Positions 17,896 to 26,938 of a DNA stretch of 64,000 nucleotides are shown here, piece by piece. Each line of letters opens with the position of its first letter. Position 1 is the first letter of the stretch. The position numbers and the translations under genes were made by a program. The stretch comes from [Empedobacter] haloabium (GTDB taxonomy: Bacteria; Pseudomonadota; Gammaproteobacteria; Burkholderiales; Burkholderiaceae_D), in contig CP136508.1 of assembly GCA_008011715.2 (NCBI GenBank), positions 6,324,001 through 6,388,000 on the forward strand. The letters run 5' to 3'. The notes beneath the pieces were generated by a model. It searched no databases and was not told the DNA's origin. It was given only the letters and a program-made list of their open reading frames with translations.

Positions 17896-18108
17896 CGCGC
17901 AGCCGGACGCTGCGGGCCGGCCATGTTTTGCCAAGAGAATATTTTTTTGCCGGCAAGATCGCCCGCTGGCGCGCTCCTGCACCGCCGCTGACCCGGCTTT
18001 TACAGTCGATCGTCCGCAGTGTTAGTGCCCTAACAAAGTATCGTCCCTGGCCGGTTTAGCCTTCGGTTTAGCCTAGTATGCAAACACGGTTGAATCTTGG
18101 GAGTCGTT

Positions 18109-19194
18109 ATGGCACGGATGATTGGACAGGACTGGAACCTGCGTTCCCGGTTGCTGGCGCACAAGGCGCCGCTGCAGCCTCGCAATACCCTTGCGCCAAA
18201 ATTGTTGATTGCCGCCGGCGCATTGGCCGCCGCGTATCTCGTCGTGCGCAGCAAAACCCGGCAGGCCGAGGCGGACAATCCGCCGGCCGGCCAATTCGTC
18301 GAGATCGATGGCGTCAAGCTGCATTACCTCGAGCGGGGCGCCGGCCCCGTCGTGGTGCTGCTGCACGGCAACGGCGCGTCGTCGCTCGACTTCGAATTGT
18401 CGGGCCTGGTCGACATGCTGGCGCAACACCATCGCGTGATCGCGTTCGACCGCCCTGGCTTCGGCTACAGCGAGCGACCCCGCAGCACGATCTGGACGCC
18501 GTCCGAACAGGCGGCACTGCTGGGCAGCGCACTGCGCCAGCTGGGCGCCGAGCCGGCCTATGTGGTGGGGCACTCGTGGGGGGCACTGGTCGCGCTGGCG
18601 ATGGCGACCGAGACGCCACGCCTCGTCAAGGGGCTGGTCCTGCTGGGCGGCTACTACTACCCCAGTCCGCGCCTGGACGTGGCGCTGCTGGCCGGCCCGG
18701 CCGTGCCGGTGGTGGGCGACCTGATGCGCTTCACGGTGTCGCCGCTGCTGGGCCGGCTGGGCTGGTCGTCCTTCGTCAAGCGGCTGTTTAGCCCGCGCGA
18801 GCCGGCCGCCAGCTTTGCGCGCTGGCCCAAGTGGCTGTCGCTGCGACCGTCGCAACTGCGCGCCGCGGGGGCCGAGTCAGCGCTGATGATTCCGGCCGCC
18901 GCCAAGCTGCGCCACCGCTATGCCGAGATCACGGTACCCGTGACGATTTTCTCCGGCGCCGGCGACAAGATGGTGAACCCGGCCCACAACGCCGAGCGGC
19001 TGCACCGCGAACTGCTGCAAAGCCAGCTGCACACGGTGCAGGATGCAGGCCACATGCTGCACTACGTGGCGCAGGACGAGATCGTGCGCGCCGTGCGCGA
19101 CATGGTGGAAAACCGGCCGCGCATGGATTTCCAGCAGACCTCGCATCATGACGGCGCGTTGACCGAGAGCGAGGCGCCGCGCGTGCTGCACTAG
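18109..19194 (+). CDS. Alpha/beta hydrolase
   Basis: A 361-residue protein with a hydrophobic N-terminal segment (LLIAAGALAAAYLVVRS) that may anchor it in the membrane. The hydrolase fold follows: VVLLHGNGAS (oxyanion), FDRPGFGYS, nucleophile elbow VVGHSWGAL, an acid in SGAGDKMVNP, and His in DAGHMLHY. The start is ATG 18109 with GGGAG seven bases ahead. The upstream 213-bp gap carries a GTTAG-TGCC-CTAAC dyad at 18021-18034 and a direct repeat GGTTTAGCCT at 18053 and 18065, possible control sites. The substrate is unknown. Confidence 0.85.
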   Translation: MARMIGQDWNLRSRLLAHKAPLQPRNTLAPKLLIAAGALAAAYLVVRSKTRQAEADNPPAGQFVEIDGVKLHYLERGAGPVVVLLHGNGASSLDFELSGLVDMLAQHHRVIAFDRPGFGYSERPRSTIWTPSEQAALLGSALRQLGAEPAYVVGHSWGALVALAMATETPRLVKGLVLLGGYYYPSPRLDVALLAGPAVPVVGDLMRFTVSPLLGRLGWSSFVKRLFSPREPAASFARWPKWLSLRPSQLRAAGAESALMIPAAAKLRHRYAEITVPVTIFSGAGDKMVNPAHNAERLHRELLQSQLHTVQDAGHMLHYVAQDEIVRAVRDMVENRPRMDFQQTSHHDGALTESEAPRVLH

Positions 19195-19259
19195 CCTACC
19201 GGAGCCGGATGGGGCGGGGCACGGTATCATAGTGCCTCGACCAGATCACCACCGCGACC

Positions 19260-21089
19260 ATGTCCCGACCGCCTTCGCCCGTACCTGCCGACCACCCCAT
19301 TCCCGCCCGCCTGGAGGCCCTGCGCCAGGCCATGCGCCGCCACGGCGTCGATGCCTGCATCGTGCCGTCGTCCGACCCGCACCTGTCCGAATACTTGCCG
19401 CCGCGCTGGCAGGGGCGCGAGTGGCTGTCCGGCTTTACCGGCTCGGTCGGCACCTTCATCGCCACGCAGGACTTCGCCGGCGTGTGGACCGATGGCCGCT
19501 ACTGGACCCAGGCCGAGGACGAGCTGGCCGGCAGCGGCATCGAGTTGATGAAGATTTCGTCCGGCGCCAGCACGCAATATATCGACTGGCTGGCCGCGAC
19601 GCTGCAGCCGGGCCAGGTGATCGCGGTGGACGGCGGCGTGCTGGGCCTGGCCATCGCGCGCCAACTGCGCCAGGCACTCGACGCGCGCGGCGTGGCGCTG
19701 CGCACCGACCTCGATCTGCTCGACGAGGTCTGGACCGGCCGGCCCGGCCTGCCGGACGCCCCGGTCTACGAACACCAGCCGCCCCATGCGGCGACCGCGC
19801 GCGCCGACAAGCTGATCGCGCTGCGCGCGGCGATGGCGCAGCACGGCGCCGAGCGCCACCTGATCTCGACCCTGGACGATATCGCCTACCTGTTCAACCT
19901 GCGCGGCGCGGACGTGTCGTACAACCCGATCTTCGTGTCGCATGCAGTGGTCACACCGGAGCGCGCGACGCTGTTCGTGGCCGACGACAAGGTGCCGGAG
20001 GCCGTGCGCGCGGCCCTGGCGGCCGATGGTGTGGACGTGGCGCCGTATGCCGGGCTGGCCGCTGCGCTGGCCGAGCTGGCGCCGAACGTGACCTTGCTGC
20101 TGGACCCGCGCCGCGTCACCCACGGCACGCGCCAGGCCGTGCCGCATCACGTGACTGTGGTGGAAGCCATCAACCCCACCACGTTCGCCAAGTCGCGCAA
20201 GACGGAGGAGGAGGCGGCGCACGTGCGCGCGACGATGGAGCAGGACGGCGCGGCGCTGTGCGAGTTCTTCGCCTGGCTGGAGGAGGCGCTGGCGCGCCGC
20301 GCGGAAGAAGCACTGGACGAGGTGGCGATCGACCGTCACATCACGGCGGCGCGGGCGCGCCGGCCCGGCTTCGTCAGCCCCAGCTTCGGCACCATCGCGG
20401 GCTTCCGTTCCAACGGCGCCATCATGCATTACCGCGCCACGCCGGCCCACTGCGCGCGCATCGAGGGCGACGGCCTGCTGCTGATCGACTCGGGCGGCCA
20501 GTACGTAGGCGGCACCACCGACATCACCCGCGTGGTGCCGGTGGGCGCCATCACGGTCGAGCACCGGCGCGACTTCACGCTGGTGCTGAAGGGGATGATG
20601 GCGCTGTCCGCCACGCGCTTCCCGCGCGGTACGCGTGCGCCGATGCTGGACGCGATCGCGCGCGCGCCGATCTGGGCCGCCGGCATCGACTTCGGCCATG
20701 GCACCGGCCATGGGGTGGGCTACTTCCTGAACGTGCACGAGGGCCCGCAGTCGATCTCGCCGTCCGCCATGCCGGAACCGCACACGGCGATGGAGCCCGG
20801 CATGATCACGTCGATCGAGCCGGGCATCTACCGCCCCGGCAAATGGGGCATCCGCATCGAGAACCTGGTGCTGAACGTGCCGGCCGAGGCCACCGAATTC
20901 GGCGACTTCCTCGCCTTCGAGACCCTGACCTTGTGCCCCATCGATACGCGCTGCATCGACCGCACCTTGCTGCGTGCCGACGAAATCGCATGGCTGAACG
21001 ATTACCACGCCACCGTGCTGCGGCGCCTGCGCCCGCACGTGCAGGGCGCCGCCCTGGCGTGGCTGGAAGAAAGGACGACACCATTATGA
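19260..21089 (+). CDS. Aminopeptidase P family protein (Xaa-Pro)
   Basis: A 609-residue three-domain 'long' aminopeptidase P. It has two creatinase-type N-terminal domains (to about residue 310) and a pita-bread catalytic domain. Metal ligands are visible in LLIDSGGQYVGGTTDITR (two Asp), FGHGTGHGVGYFLNVHEG (His), and the two Glu in TSIEPGIYRPG and GIRIENLVL. It releases the N-terminal residue before proline, in the cytosol. Its stop overlaps the start of the next small gene (ATGA). Confidence 0.92.
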   Translation: MSRPPSPVPADHPIPARLEALRQAMRRHGVDACIVPSSDPHLSEYLPPRWQGREWLSGFTGSVGTFIATQDFAGVWTDGRYWTQAEDELAGSGIELMKISSGASTQYIDWLAATLQPGQVIAVDGGVLGLAIARQLRQALDARGVALRTDLDLLDEVWTGRPGLPDAPVYEHQPPHAATARADKLIALRAAMAQHGAERHLISTLDDIAYLFNLRGADVSYNPIFVSHAVVTPERATLFVADDKVPEAVRAALAADGVDVAPYAGLAAALAELAPNVTLLLDPRRVTHGTRQAVPHHVTVVEAINPTTFAKSRKTEEEAAHVRATMEQDGAALCEFFAWLEEALARRAEEALDEVAIDRHITAARARRPGFVSPSFGTIAGFRSNGAIMHYRATPAHCARIEGDGLLLIDSGGQYVGGTTDITRVVPVGAITVEHRRDFTLVLKGMMALSATRFPRGTRAPMLDAIARAPIWAAGIDFGHGTGHGVGYFLNVHEGPQSISPSAMPEPHTAMEPGMITSIEPGIYRPGKWGIRIENLVLNVPAEATEFGDFLAFETLTLCPIDTRCIDRTLLRADEIAWLNDYHATVLRRLRPHVQGAALAWLEERTTPL

Positions 21090-21349
21090 GCAACCGCTCC
21101 ACCCGCGCGTCGAATGCCGTCGACCGGCTGAAGGAACGCAGCGGCAACCCGGGCTGGTCGATGTCGCGCACCGGCAGCGGCCATTTCTTCCTGTCCGAGG
21201 GGCCGGGCCAGCCACCGTTGTGCCCACCGATGGAACTGGATGAATTCGTCGCCTTCGTCAACGCGCAGGGGCCGCAGAAGCCGCAGCGCATCAGCAAGCT
21301 CGATGTGGCGTTCGAGAAGCAGCTGACGAAAAAAGCGCCGAAGGCCTGA
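21086..21349 (+). CDS. Small hypothetical protein
   Basis: An 87-residue basic protein translationally coupled to the aminopeptidase gene (ATGA overlap). It contains GNPGWSMSRTGSGHFFLSEGPG and ends in a lysine-rich tail (KQLTKKAPKA). No signal peptide or membrane segment is visible. I do not recognise the family. The coupling and codon use support a real gene. Confidence 0.6.
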   Translation: MSNRSTRASNAVDRLKERSGNPGWSMSRTGSGHFFLSEGPGQPPLCPPMELDEFVAFVNAQGPQKPQRISKLDVAFEKQLTKKAPKA

Positions 21350-21354
21350 GCGCC

Positions 21355-22101
21355 ATGTCCACCGCGGACTTCCTGGGCGCATACTGGTCTTCCAGCGAGC
21401 TGCTGACCAATGGCGTCATCCTGCTCAACCTGATCGGCGCGCTGCTGTTGGGCATGCTGGTGGGCTACGAGCGCGCGTACCACGGCCGCGCCGCCGGCAT
21501 GCGCACCTATGGCCTGGTGTGCATGGCCTCGGCCGCGCTGACGGTGGTCGGCGGCTATCCCGACTCCTGGTTCGGCGGCCACACGGCGGCCGCCGTGGTG
21601 GGCACCGATCCGACCCGCGTCATCCAGGGCATCGTCACCGGCATCGGCTTCCTGGGCGCCGGCGTGATCATGCGCGAGGGGTTCAACATCAGCGGCCTGA
21701 CGACGGCCGCGTCGATCTGGGCCTCGTCCGTCATCGGCATCCTGGTCGGCGTGGGTTTTTATATGGCCGCGATGGGCCTGGCGTTGCTGTGCGCGATGGT
21801 GATGATCTACCTGTCGAAGATCGAGGCGCTGCTGCCGTCGCGCCATGCGATCGCCATCACGATGCGCTTCAAGGTCGGCTACGAGCCGGCCGAGGAACGA
21901 TTGCGCGCGCTGGCGCTGACGCGCGGCTACGAGATCGCCGGCGGCTCGCTGATGATCAGCCAGGACGAGGGAAAAATGGAATGGCGCTTCGTCGCGCTGG
22001 CGCTGGGCAAGCGCAGCGGCGCCCCGTTGGCGCAACTGGCCGCCGAGATGGCCCGTTTCGAGGGCATCGACAGCTTCGCGCTGACGCACGCCCGCAACTG
22101 A
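21355..22101 (+). CDS. MgtC/SapB family protein
   Basis: A 248-residue inner-membrane protein. It opens with hydrophobic helices carrying GMLVGYERAYHGRAAGMRTYGLVC and the conserved IVTGIGFLGAGVIMREG and GLTTAASIWASSVIGILVGVGFY motifs of MgtC. The C-terminal 90 residues form a soluble ACT-like domain (MRFKVGYEPAEERLRAL). MgtC proteins are linked to magnesium limitation and to inhibition of the F-type ATPase in pathogens; the role here is unknown. No magnesium leader is visible in the 5-bp gap upstream. Confidence 0.92.
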   Translation: MSTADFLGAYWSSSELLTNGVILLNLIGALLLGMLVGYERAYHGRAAGMRTYGLVCMASAALTVVGGYPDSWFGGHTAAAVVGTDPTRVIQGIVTGIGFLGAGVIMREGFNISGLTTAASIWASSVIGILVGVGFYMAAMGLALLCAMVMIYLSKIEALLPSRHAIAITMRFKVGYEPAEERLRALALTRGYEIAGGSLMISQDEGKMEWRFVALALGKRSGAPLAQLAAEMARFEGIDSFALTHARN

Positions 22102-22113
22102 CTTGGAGAGAGC

Positions 22114-22698
22114 ATGCTGGTCACGGCACAAGACGTACTGGATTTCTGGTTCCTGCCCATAGGCGTCAAGGGCCACAACACGCAGCGCGCGGAATGGTTC
22201 CGCAAGGACGACGCGTTCGACCGCGAGATCTTCCGCCTGTTCGGCGACATCGTCGAGGACGGCCTGGCGGGCGGCCTGCGCCAGTGGGACGACGAAGGCA
22301 CGCAAGGCGTGCTGGCGCGCATCCTGGTGCTGGACCAGTTCACCCGCAATATCTACCGCGGCACGCCGAAAGCCTTTGCCGGCGACGCGCTGGCGCTGGA
22401 AGCGGCACTGGCCCTGGACAACTCCGGCGCCAGCCAGACCTTGCCGCCGGTGCAGCGCGCCTTTGCCTACCTGCCGCTCGAGCACGCCGAAAACCTGTCG
22501 TTGCAGGAGCGCTCCGTGATCCTGTTCGACAAGCTCAGTGCGTCCGCCAGCGGCTTCGACACCATGCTGGACTATGCGAAACGGCATTACGAGGTCATCC
22601 GCAAGTTCGGCCGCTTCCCGCACCGTAACGCCATCCTGGGCCGTGCGTCGACGCCGGAAGAGCTGGAGTACCTGCAGCAGCCGGGATCGGGCTTCTGA
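22114..22698 (+). CDS. DUF924 family protein
   Basis: A 194-residue protein, probably cytosolic and all-helical (TPR-like). It shows the DUF924 pattern DVLDFWF at the start, RAEWFRKDDAFDREI, ILVLDQFTRNIYRGTP and RFPHRNAILGR near the end. GGAGAG lies shortly before the ATG. Its last base overlaps the first base of the next gene. Function of the family is unknown. Confidence 0.88.
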   Translation: MLVTAQDVLDFWFLPIGVKGHNTQRAEWFRKDDAFDREIFRLFGDIVEDGLAGGLRQWDDEGTQGVLARILVLDQFTRNIYRGTPKAFAGDALALEAALALDNSGASQTLPPVQRAFAYLPLEHAENLSLQERSVILFDKLSASASGFDTMLDYAKRHYEVIRKFGRFPHRNAILGRASTPEELEYLQQPGSGF

Positions 22699-23531
22699 TG
22701 CGACGCCTGACGATTGTCGGCGCCGGCCACGTGGGCCGCGTGCTGGGCCGGCTGTTCCACCAGCGTGGCGTGTTCGCCGTGCAGGACGTGCTGGCGCGCT
22801 CGCCCGCATCCGCCGCGCGCGGCGTGGCGTTCATCGGTGCCGGTACGGCGACGGACGGGTACGGCGCGCTGCGCCCGGCCGACTGCTACCTGCTGGCCGT
22901 GACGGACGACCAGATCGGCGCCGCCTGTGCCGCCCTGGCGGCGGCCGTGCCGTTGCAAGGGGCGCTCGTGTTCCACTGCAGCGGCGCGCTGGCGTCCGAC
23001 GCGTTGCACGCCGCGCGCGACCAGGGCGCGCTGGTGGCCAGCGCCCATCCGATCCGGAGTTTTGCCGATCCAGAAGGCGTCGCGGCCGCTTTTGACGGCA
23101 CCTTTGCCGGCATCGAGGGCGACGCGGCCGCGCTGGCCGTGCTGACGCCGGCGCTGGATGCCATCGGCGCGCGGCCGGTGCCGATCGACGCGGCCGCCAA
23201 GACGGTGTATCACGCGGCGGCCGTCTTCGCCAGCAACTACCTGGTGACGGTGCTGGACGCCGCCCTGCGTGCCTACCAGGCCGCCGGCATCCCGGAAGCG
23301 GTGGCGCGCGAGCTGGCCCGGCCGCTGGCGCAGGAGAGCCTGTCGAATGTGTTCCGGCTGGGGGCGGCGCCGGCGCTGAGCGGACCCATTGCCCGCGGCG
23401 ACATGGCGACGGTGGCACGCCAGCAGGCGGCCGTCGATGCCTGGGATGCCTCGACCGGTGCCTTGTACCAGGCACTGGTGGCGCCGACGGTCGCGCTGGC
23501 CGCGCGCAAGCAGGGCGCGGCGGCCAATTAA
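22698..23531 (+). CDS. Rossmann-like / DUF2520 domain protein
   Basis: A 277-residue protein. An N-terminal NAD(P)-binding Rossmann segment, RRLTIVGAGHVGRVLGRLFH, is followed by an HCSGALASDAL segment, the SAHPIRSFADPE motif and an all-helical C-terminal domain (YHAAAVFASNYLVTVLDAAL). This is the Rossmann-like plus DUF2520 arrangement related to ketopantoate-reductase-type dehydrogenases, with no assigned substrate. The start shares one base with the previous stop (TGATG). Confidence 0.85.
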   Translation: MRRLTIVGAGHVGRVLGRLFHQRGVFAVQDVLARSPASAARGVAFIGAGTATDGYGALRPADCYLLAVTDDQIGAACAALAAAVPLQGALVFHCSGALASDALHAARDQGALVASAHPIRSFADPEGVAAAFDGTFAGIEGDAAALAVLTPALDAIGARPVPIDAAAKTVYHAAAVFASNYLVTVLDAALRAYQAAGIPEAVARELARPLAQESLSNVFRLGAAPALSGPIARGDMATVARQQAAVDAWDASTGALYQALVAPTVALAARKQGAAAN

Positions 23532-23751
23532 GGCCGCGCTATCTTATTGGCTAGACGGCGCTGCAATTTTGGGCAGGTAATCTTGTCAGGACACCCTGCG
23601 TTTACAGGCGTTTCGTTGCGCGACAGCAAAAATGATCCCGTTGTGATCGACAAATTTGGCTCGAAGCAATAAGCTAGGCTTCTCTTACTCCAACACAACA
23701 CTTTTTTCATCATCGGCGCGATGCCCAATCTGCGCCGGACAGGGGATCGTA

Positions 23752-24114
23752 ATGCTATTTCTGAAATCCACGACCGTGACCAAGGCGCCCGGCATCTATG
23801 AAGTCGACATCGCCGCCAAGCCGCCCGGCAAGACCTACGGCGTCTACATGGCGACCGACCCGGACAATCCGCCGACCGCCGTGCTGGAGGCGCTGCAAGC
23901 CGCCGGCTTCCAGCAGACGCACAGCTCCGGCTACACGCACAAGGACCGCGGCAAGGTGCTGGACCTGCACTTCCAGAAGGACGGCACCGACCTGTTCAAG
24001 GGCTGGAAAGCGGACGAGTGCGAAGCCAATATGGCGCTGATCAACAAGGTGTTCGGCGACGTCGGCATCACCGTCACGCCGCGCGTGATGTCGCTGGCCG
24101 AAGCGTACGCTTAA
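23752..24114 (+). CDS. Hypothetical protein
   Basis: A 120-residue cytosolic-looking protein starting at ATG 23752, with AGGGGA seven bases ahead. It is alpha/beta with no signal peptide (KTYGVYMATDPDNPPTAVLE, VLDLHFQKDGTDLFKGW). I do not recognise the family. The 220-bp gap before it is less GC-rich than its surroundings and probably holds its promoter. A strong hairpin follows 21 bp after the stop. Confidence 0.65.
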   Translation: MLFLKSTTVTKAPGIYEVDIAAKPPGKTYGVYMATDPDNPPTAVLEALQAAGFQQTHSSGYTHKDRGKVLDLHFQKDGTDLFKGWKADECEANMALINKVFGDVGITVTPRVMSLAEAYA

Positions 24115-24135
24115 CGCGCGGTAGCAGGAACCCAA

Positions 24136-24190
24136 GGGGACAGGCAGCTGTCTCGGGGCCTTCAAGGCCCCGGGACAGCTGCCTGTCCCC
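24136..24190. repeat. 55-bp near-perfect hairpin between convergent genes
   Basis: The arms begin GGGGACAGGCAGCTGTC and end GACAGCTGCCTGTCCCC, with GGGGCCTT/AAGGCCCC at the apex. About 26 of 27 pairs match and almost no loop remains. It lies between a rightward gene ending at 24114 and a leftward gene ending at 24230. It could end transcription from both sides, but there is no T-tract. The GGGACAGGC edge resembles the other GGGACAGAC repeats in the window. Confidence 0.75.
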
Positions 24191-24229
24191 GTTGCTTTCA
24201 GGGCCGCGAACGACGCTGCTGTGCCGTTC

Positions 24230-24808
24230 TTACGCGACCTCGATGTGATACAGCGCCCACGGGCAGCTGTTGAAACGCTCGGCGGGCGTCCTGGTTGCCA
24301 TGTCCGGCACGCGGTCCGCGTCGTAGATGGCCCACAGCGGCCCCAGGCCGCCCAGCGCCATCGGCTGGCCGTCCAGGTGGGTGGCCACCAGGTAGCGCCG
24401 CGTGCGGGCCTGCTCGGCCGTGATCACGGCCGCGTAGCCGTCCACGGCGCGCAGCGCCAGGCGGGTGGCCGGCGCCAGGGTGGCGCCAGCGGCTTTCAGC
24501 ACGTCCGTCAGCAACGGTCCTTTCAAGGTGTGCGGCTTGCCGTCGTATTCGAGCGTTGGCCGGATCGTCACGGCCGGCAGGGCGGTCAAGGCCGCGTAGT
24601 CGAACACGTACGCCTTGTCGAAGGACAGCTTTTGCTTGTGCATCATCTGGTCCGCGACAGGGTCGAACGGCCCGCGGTTGGCCTTGGCGATGGCGCCGGT
24701 CACGGTCAGCAGGGCGGGGCCGCGCGCGATCGCGGGCGCGGCGGCCGCTGGCAGCGCGGGCAGGGTGCCCGCACCCGCCAGGGCGGCCATAAAGGTGCGT
24801 TTCTTCAT
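24230..24808 (-). CDS. Small exported molybdopterin-oxidoreductase-like protein
   Basis: About 192 residues with a Sec-type signal (MKKRTFMAALAGAGTLPALPAAAAPA). The mature part has LLTVTGAIAKANRGPFDPVAD, TIRPTLEYDGKPHTLKGPLL and VDGYAAVITAEQA, which resembles the short periplasmic proteins assigned to the sulfite-oxidase-type molybdopterin fold. It is much smaller than YedY (MsrP) and may not bind the cofactor. An ATG at 24820 would add four residues. It is divergent from alkB, with a 40-bp gap. Confidence 0.6.
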   Translation of the reverse strand: MKKRTFMAALAGAGTLPALPAAAAPAIARGPALLTVTGAIAKANRGPFDPVADQMMHKQKLSFDKAYVFDYAALTALPAVTIRPTLEYDGKPHTLKGPLLTDVLKAAGATLAPATRLALRAVDGYAAVITAEQARTRRYLVATHLDGQPMALGGLGPLWAIYDADRVPDMATRTPAERFNSCPWALYHIEVA

Positions 24809-24848
24809 CGGAAATCCCATCGTTCTTGTGGTTCGCTATGATAGCGCG

Positions 24849-25445
24849 ATGGACCTGTTCGACAGCCCCGACACCCTGCAGCCCATTCCCATCGACGATG
24901 GCGAACTGGCGTTCCTGCCGCAGCTGCCGCTGCCCTGGCCCAACGCCGAAATCCTGCGGCGCTTGCTGGACGAAATCGCCTGGAAGGAAGAGACGATTTT
25001 TGTCTGGGGCAAGGCGCAGAAGCAGCCGCGCCTGTCGGCCTGGTATGGCGAGGCGGCCTACACGTATTCCGGCCGCCTGTTCCGCCCGCTGCCATGGACG
25101 CCGCTGCTGCATGCACTGCGGGACATCGTCGAGCGCGTCACGGGCCGGCGCTTCAACAGCGTGCTGCTGAACTGCTACCGCAACGAGCGCGACAGCGTGG
25201 GCATGCACAGCGACGACGAGCCGGAACTGGGGCCGGCCCCGGCGATCGCGTCGCTCAGCTTCGGCGCCACCCGCACCTTCATCCTCAAGCACAAGACCCT
25301 CCCCAAGACGCTCAAGCTCGACCTGACGGACGGCAGCCTGCTGCTGATGGCTGGCGCCTTGCAACGGCACTGGAAGCACGGCATCAACAAGGAAACCAGG
25401 CCGCGCGGCGTGCGCGTCAACCTGACTTTCCGCCAGATTGCGTGA
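24849..25445 (+). CDS. alkB: Alpha-ketoglutarate-dependent dioxygenase AlkB-type
   Basis: Fe(II)/2-oxoglutarate dioxygenase of 198 residues that would reverse N-alkyl damage in DNA. Visible residues are LLNCYRNERDSVGMHSDDE (iron ligands H and D), SLSFGATRTFILKH, the distal His in RHWKHGI, and RPRGVRVNLTFRQ, whose arginines bind 2-oxoglutarate. The arrangement is that of the ALKBH2/3-like bacterial group and not the classical E. coli AlkB. Its last 29 bases overlap the convergent membrane-protein gene. No Ada box is evident. Confidence 0.9.
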   Translation: MDLFDSPDTLQPIPIDDGELAFLPQLPLPWPNAEILRRLLDEIAWKEETIFVWGKAQKQPRLSAWYGEAAYTYSGRLFRPLPWTPLLHALRDIVERVTGRRFNSVLLNCYRNERDSVGMHSDDEPELGPAPAIASLSFGATRTFILKHKTLPKTLKLDLTDGSLLLMAGALQRHWKHGINKETRPRGVRVNLTFRQIA

Positions 25446-26016
25446 ACGGCTGCAGGTAGGCGGCCGGGATGTCGATACGCGCCATGCCGCCGACGATCAG
25501 CAGGCTCGACACGGTGCCCACCGCCGCACAGCGCCGCACGATGCGGCCCCGGTGCGCGGCAGGCAGCCGCCGCGCGACCGCGCTGCCGAGGTGGACGGCG
25601 ATCGCCACCACGGCCAGAAAATAATACGGCACGAAAAACGCGGCGGCCGGCCACGCATGCATGCCGGCCGCCGCGAAATAAATGTTCGTGTCGGTGCCGG
25701 CATACCGCCCGGCCAGCACGGCAGTCGTATGGACCGCCAGGAAGAACAGCAAATACAGCCCGGACAGCCGCGCCAGGCGTTGCCCCGGCGCGCGTGACGA
25801 CCATGCCAGCGGCGCGCCCGTGACCAGCTGGACCGCCACGCACCCCAGCAGCAGTGCCTCGACCGGCGGCCAGCGGTAGACGACGCGCAGCGCTTCCATG
25901 ACGGCAAGGTGAGCGGGGGCACCGGCCAGCACGGCCAGGTGCTGGAACAGGTGCGCAAGCACGAACAAGGCAAGGATGCTGCCCGACAGGCGGTGCAGGG
26001 TACGGCGCGCGATCAT
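25417..26016 (-). CDS. Membrane protein resembling SdhC-type cytochrome b
   Basis: A roughly 199-residue protein with about five hydrophobic helices. The first holds TLHRLSGSILALFVLAHLFQHL, like the HR-x-SG/TG helix of succinate dehydrogenase/fumarate reductase membrane subunits. Further histidines lie in LAVHTTAVLAG and VAIAVHLGSAV, candidate haem ligands. No iron-sulfur or flavoprotein partner is nearby. The start at 26016 is preferred over ATGs further out. The assignment is by motif only; function unknown. Confidence 0.55.
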   Translation of the reverse strand: MIARRTLHRLSGSILALFVLAHLFQHLAVLAGAPAHLAVMEALRVVYRWPPVEALLLGCVAVQLVTGAPLAWSSRAPGQRLARLSGLYLLFFLAVHTTAVLAGRYAGTDTNIYFAAAGMHAWPAAAFFVPYYFLAVVAIAVHLGSAVARRLPAAHRGRIVRRCAAVGTVSSLLIVGGMARIDIPAAYLQPFTQSGGKSG

Positions 26017-26304
26017 GGAGGCGGTCCGGTAATGACGAATACCGCCCAGCATAGGCGGGCCGCCGCGGCCCGTCTTGAACGATTGCGACAGGCGCTTATG
26101 TGCGCCCGCTAACACAACAATGAGCGGACTCAACCACACCAGATGGGGTGACAAATAGTCATTTCAATAGCGATTACAACTACTAACAATTATTACGCAA
26201 ATAGACCTTTCATAAATCAAATCAGGTGTTATCTTGGCGTCGTCGCAGTTCAACCGATGAACAGCGATCCCTGGCAGTTCAACCATTTGCTGAGAGATCA
26301 CAAC

Positions 26305-26898
26305 ATGAAAAAGACCATCCTGGCCGTACTGGCTTCCGTTAGCGCCCTGGGCGCCGTGTCCGCGCATGCCGCCGATGGCGTGCCTTACATGGGTGTGGGC
26401 GTCATCGCCTCCGAACACCGCTACGATACCGGCTTCCCGACCGCCGGCGTCACCGTCAGCGACGACAAGAAAACGGAATGGGGCGGCAAAGTGTTCGCCG
26501 GCTACCAGATCAACCCGATGTGGGCGGTCGAGGGCGGCTATACCAACTTCGGTAAAGGCGACGCGGACTACACCGTGGGTGCCGTGCGCGGCAGCGCCGA
26601 AACCAAGGCCGAATCGTTCTACATCGCTGGCAAGGCCACCTACCCGGTCGCCGAAAAGGTCAACGTGTTCGGCAAGCTGGGCGTGGCCCACAACCGCAAC
26701 GAAGTGTCTGGCAGCATCCTGGGCGTGAGCGGCAAGGACGAGTTCAGCAAGAACAGCGTCTACGCGGCCGTGGGTGCCGACTATGCGATCAACGAGAAAG
26801 TATCGATGTCGCTGGAATACGAGCACTATGGCAAGACCGGCGTCGACTTCGGCCGTCGCAAGGGTGGCGTCTCGCTGAACGCGCGCTACAACTTCTGA
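26305..26898 (+). CDS. Outer-membrane beta-barrel protein (OmpA-like transmembrane domain)
   Basis: A 197-residue exported protein. The signal peptide MKKTILAVLASVSALGAVSAHA is followed by a small eight-stranded barrel pattern (FAGYQINPMWAVEGGYTNFG, KVNVFGKLGVAH, SLEYEHYGK) ending ARYNF with the terminal Phe required for barrel assembly. No peptidoglycan-binding domain is present. The start at 26305 gives a proper signal; the upstream in-frame ATG does not. The leader is AT-rich and contains an 11-bp direct repeat GCAGTTCAACC at 26245 and 26274. An intrinsic terminator follows. Confidence 0.9.
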   Translation: MKKTILAVLASVSALGAVSAHAADGVPYMGVGVIASEHRYDTGFPTAGVTVSDDKKTEWGGKVFAGYQINPMWAVEGGYTNFGKGDADYTVGAVRGSAETKAESFYIAGKATYPVAEKVNVFGKLGVAHNRNEVSGSILGVSGKDEFSKNSVYAAVGADYAINEKVSMSLEYEHYGKTGVDFGRRKGGVSLNARYNF

Positions 26899-26938
26899 TG
26901 CCGTCTCCCAGACCTGCTGCGCAGCCGGTTTGAAACGC

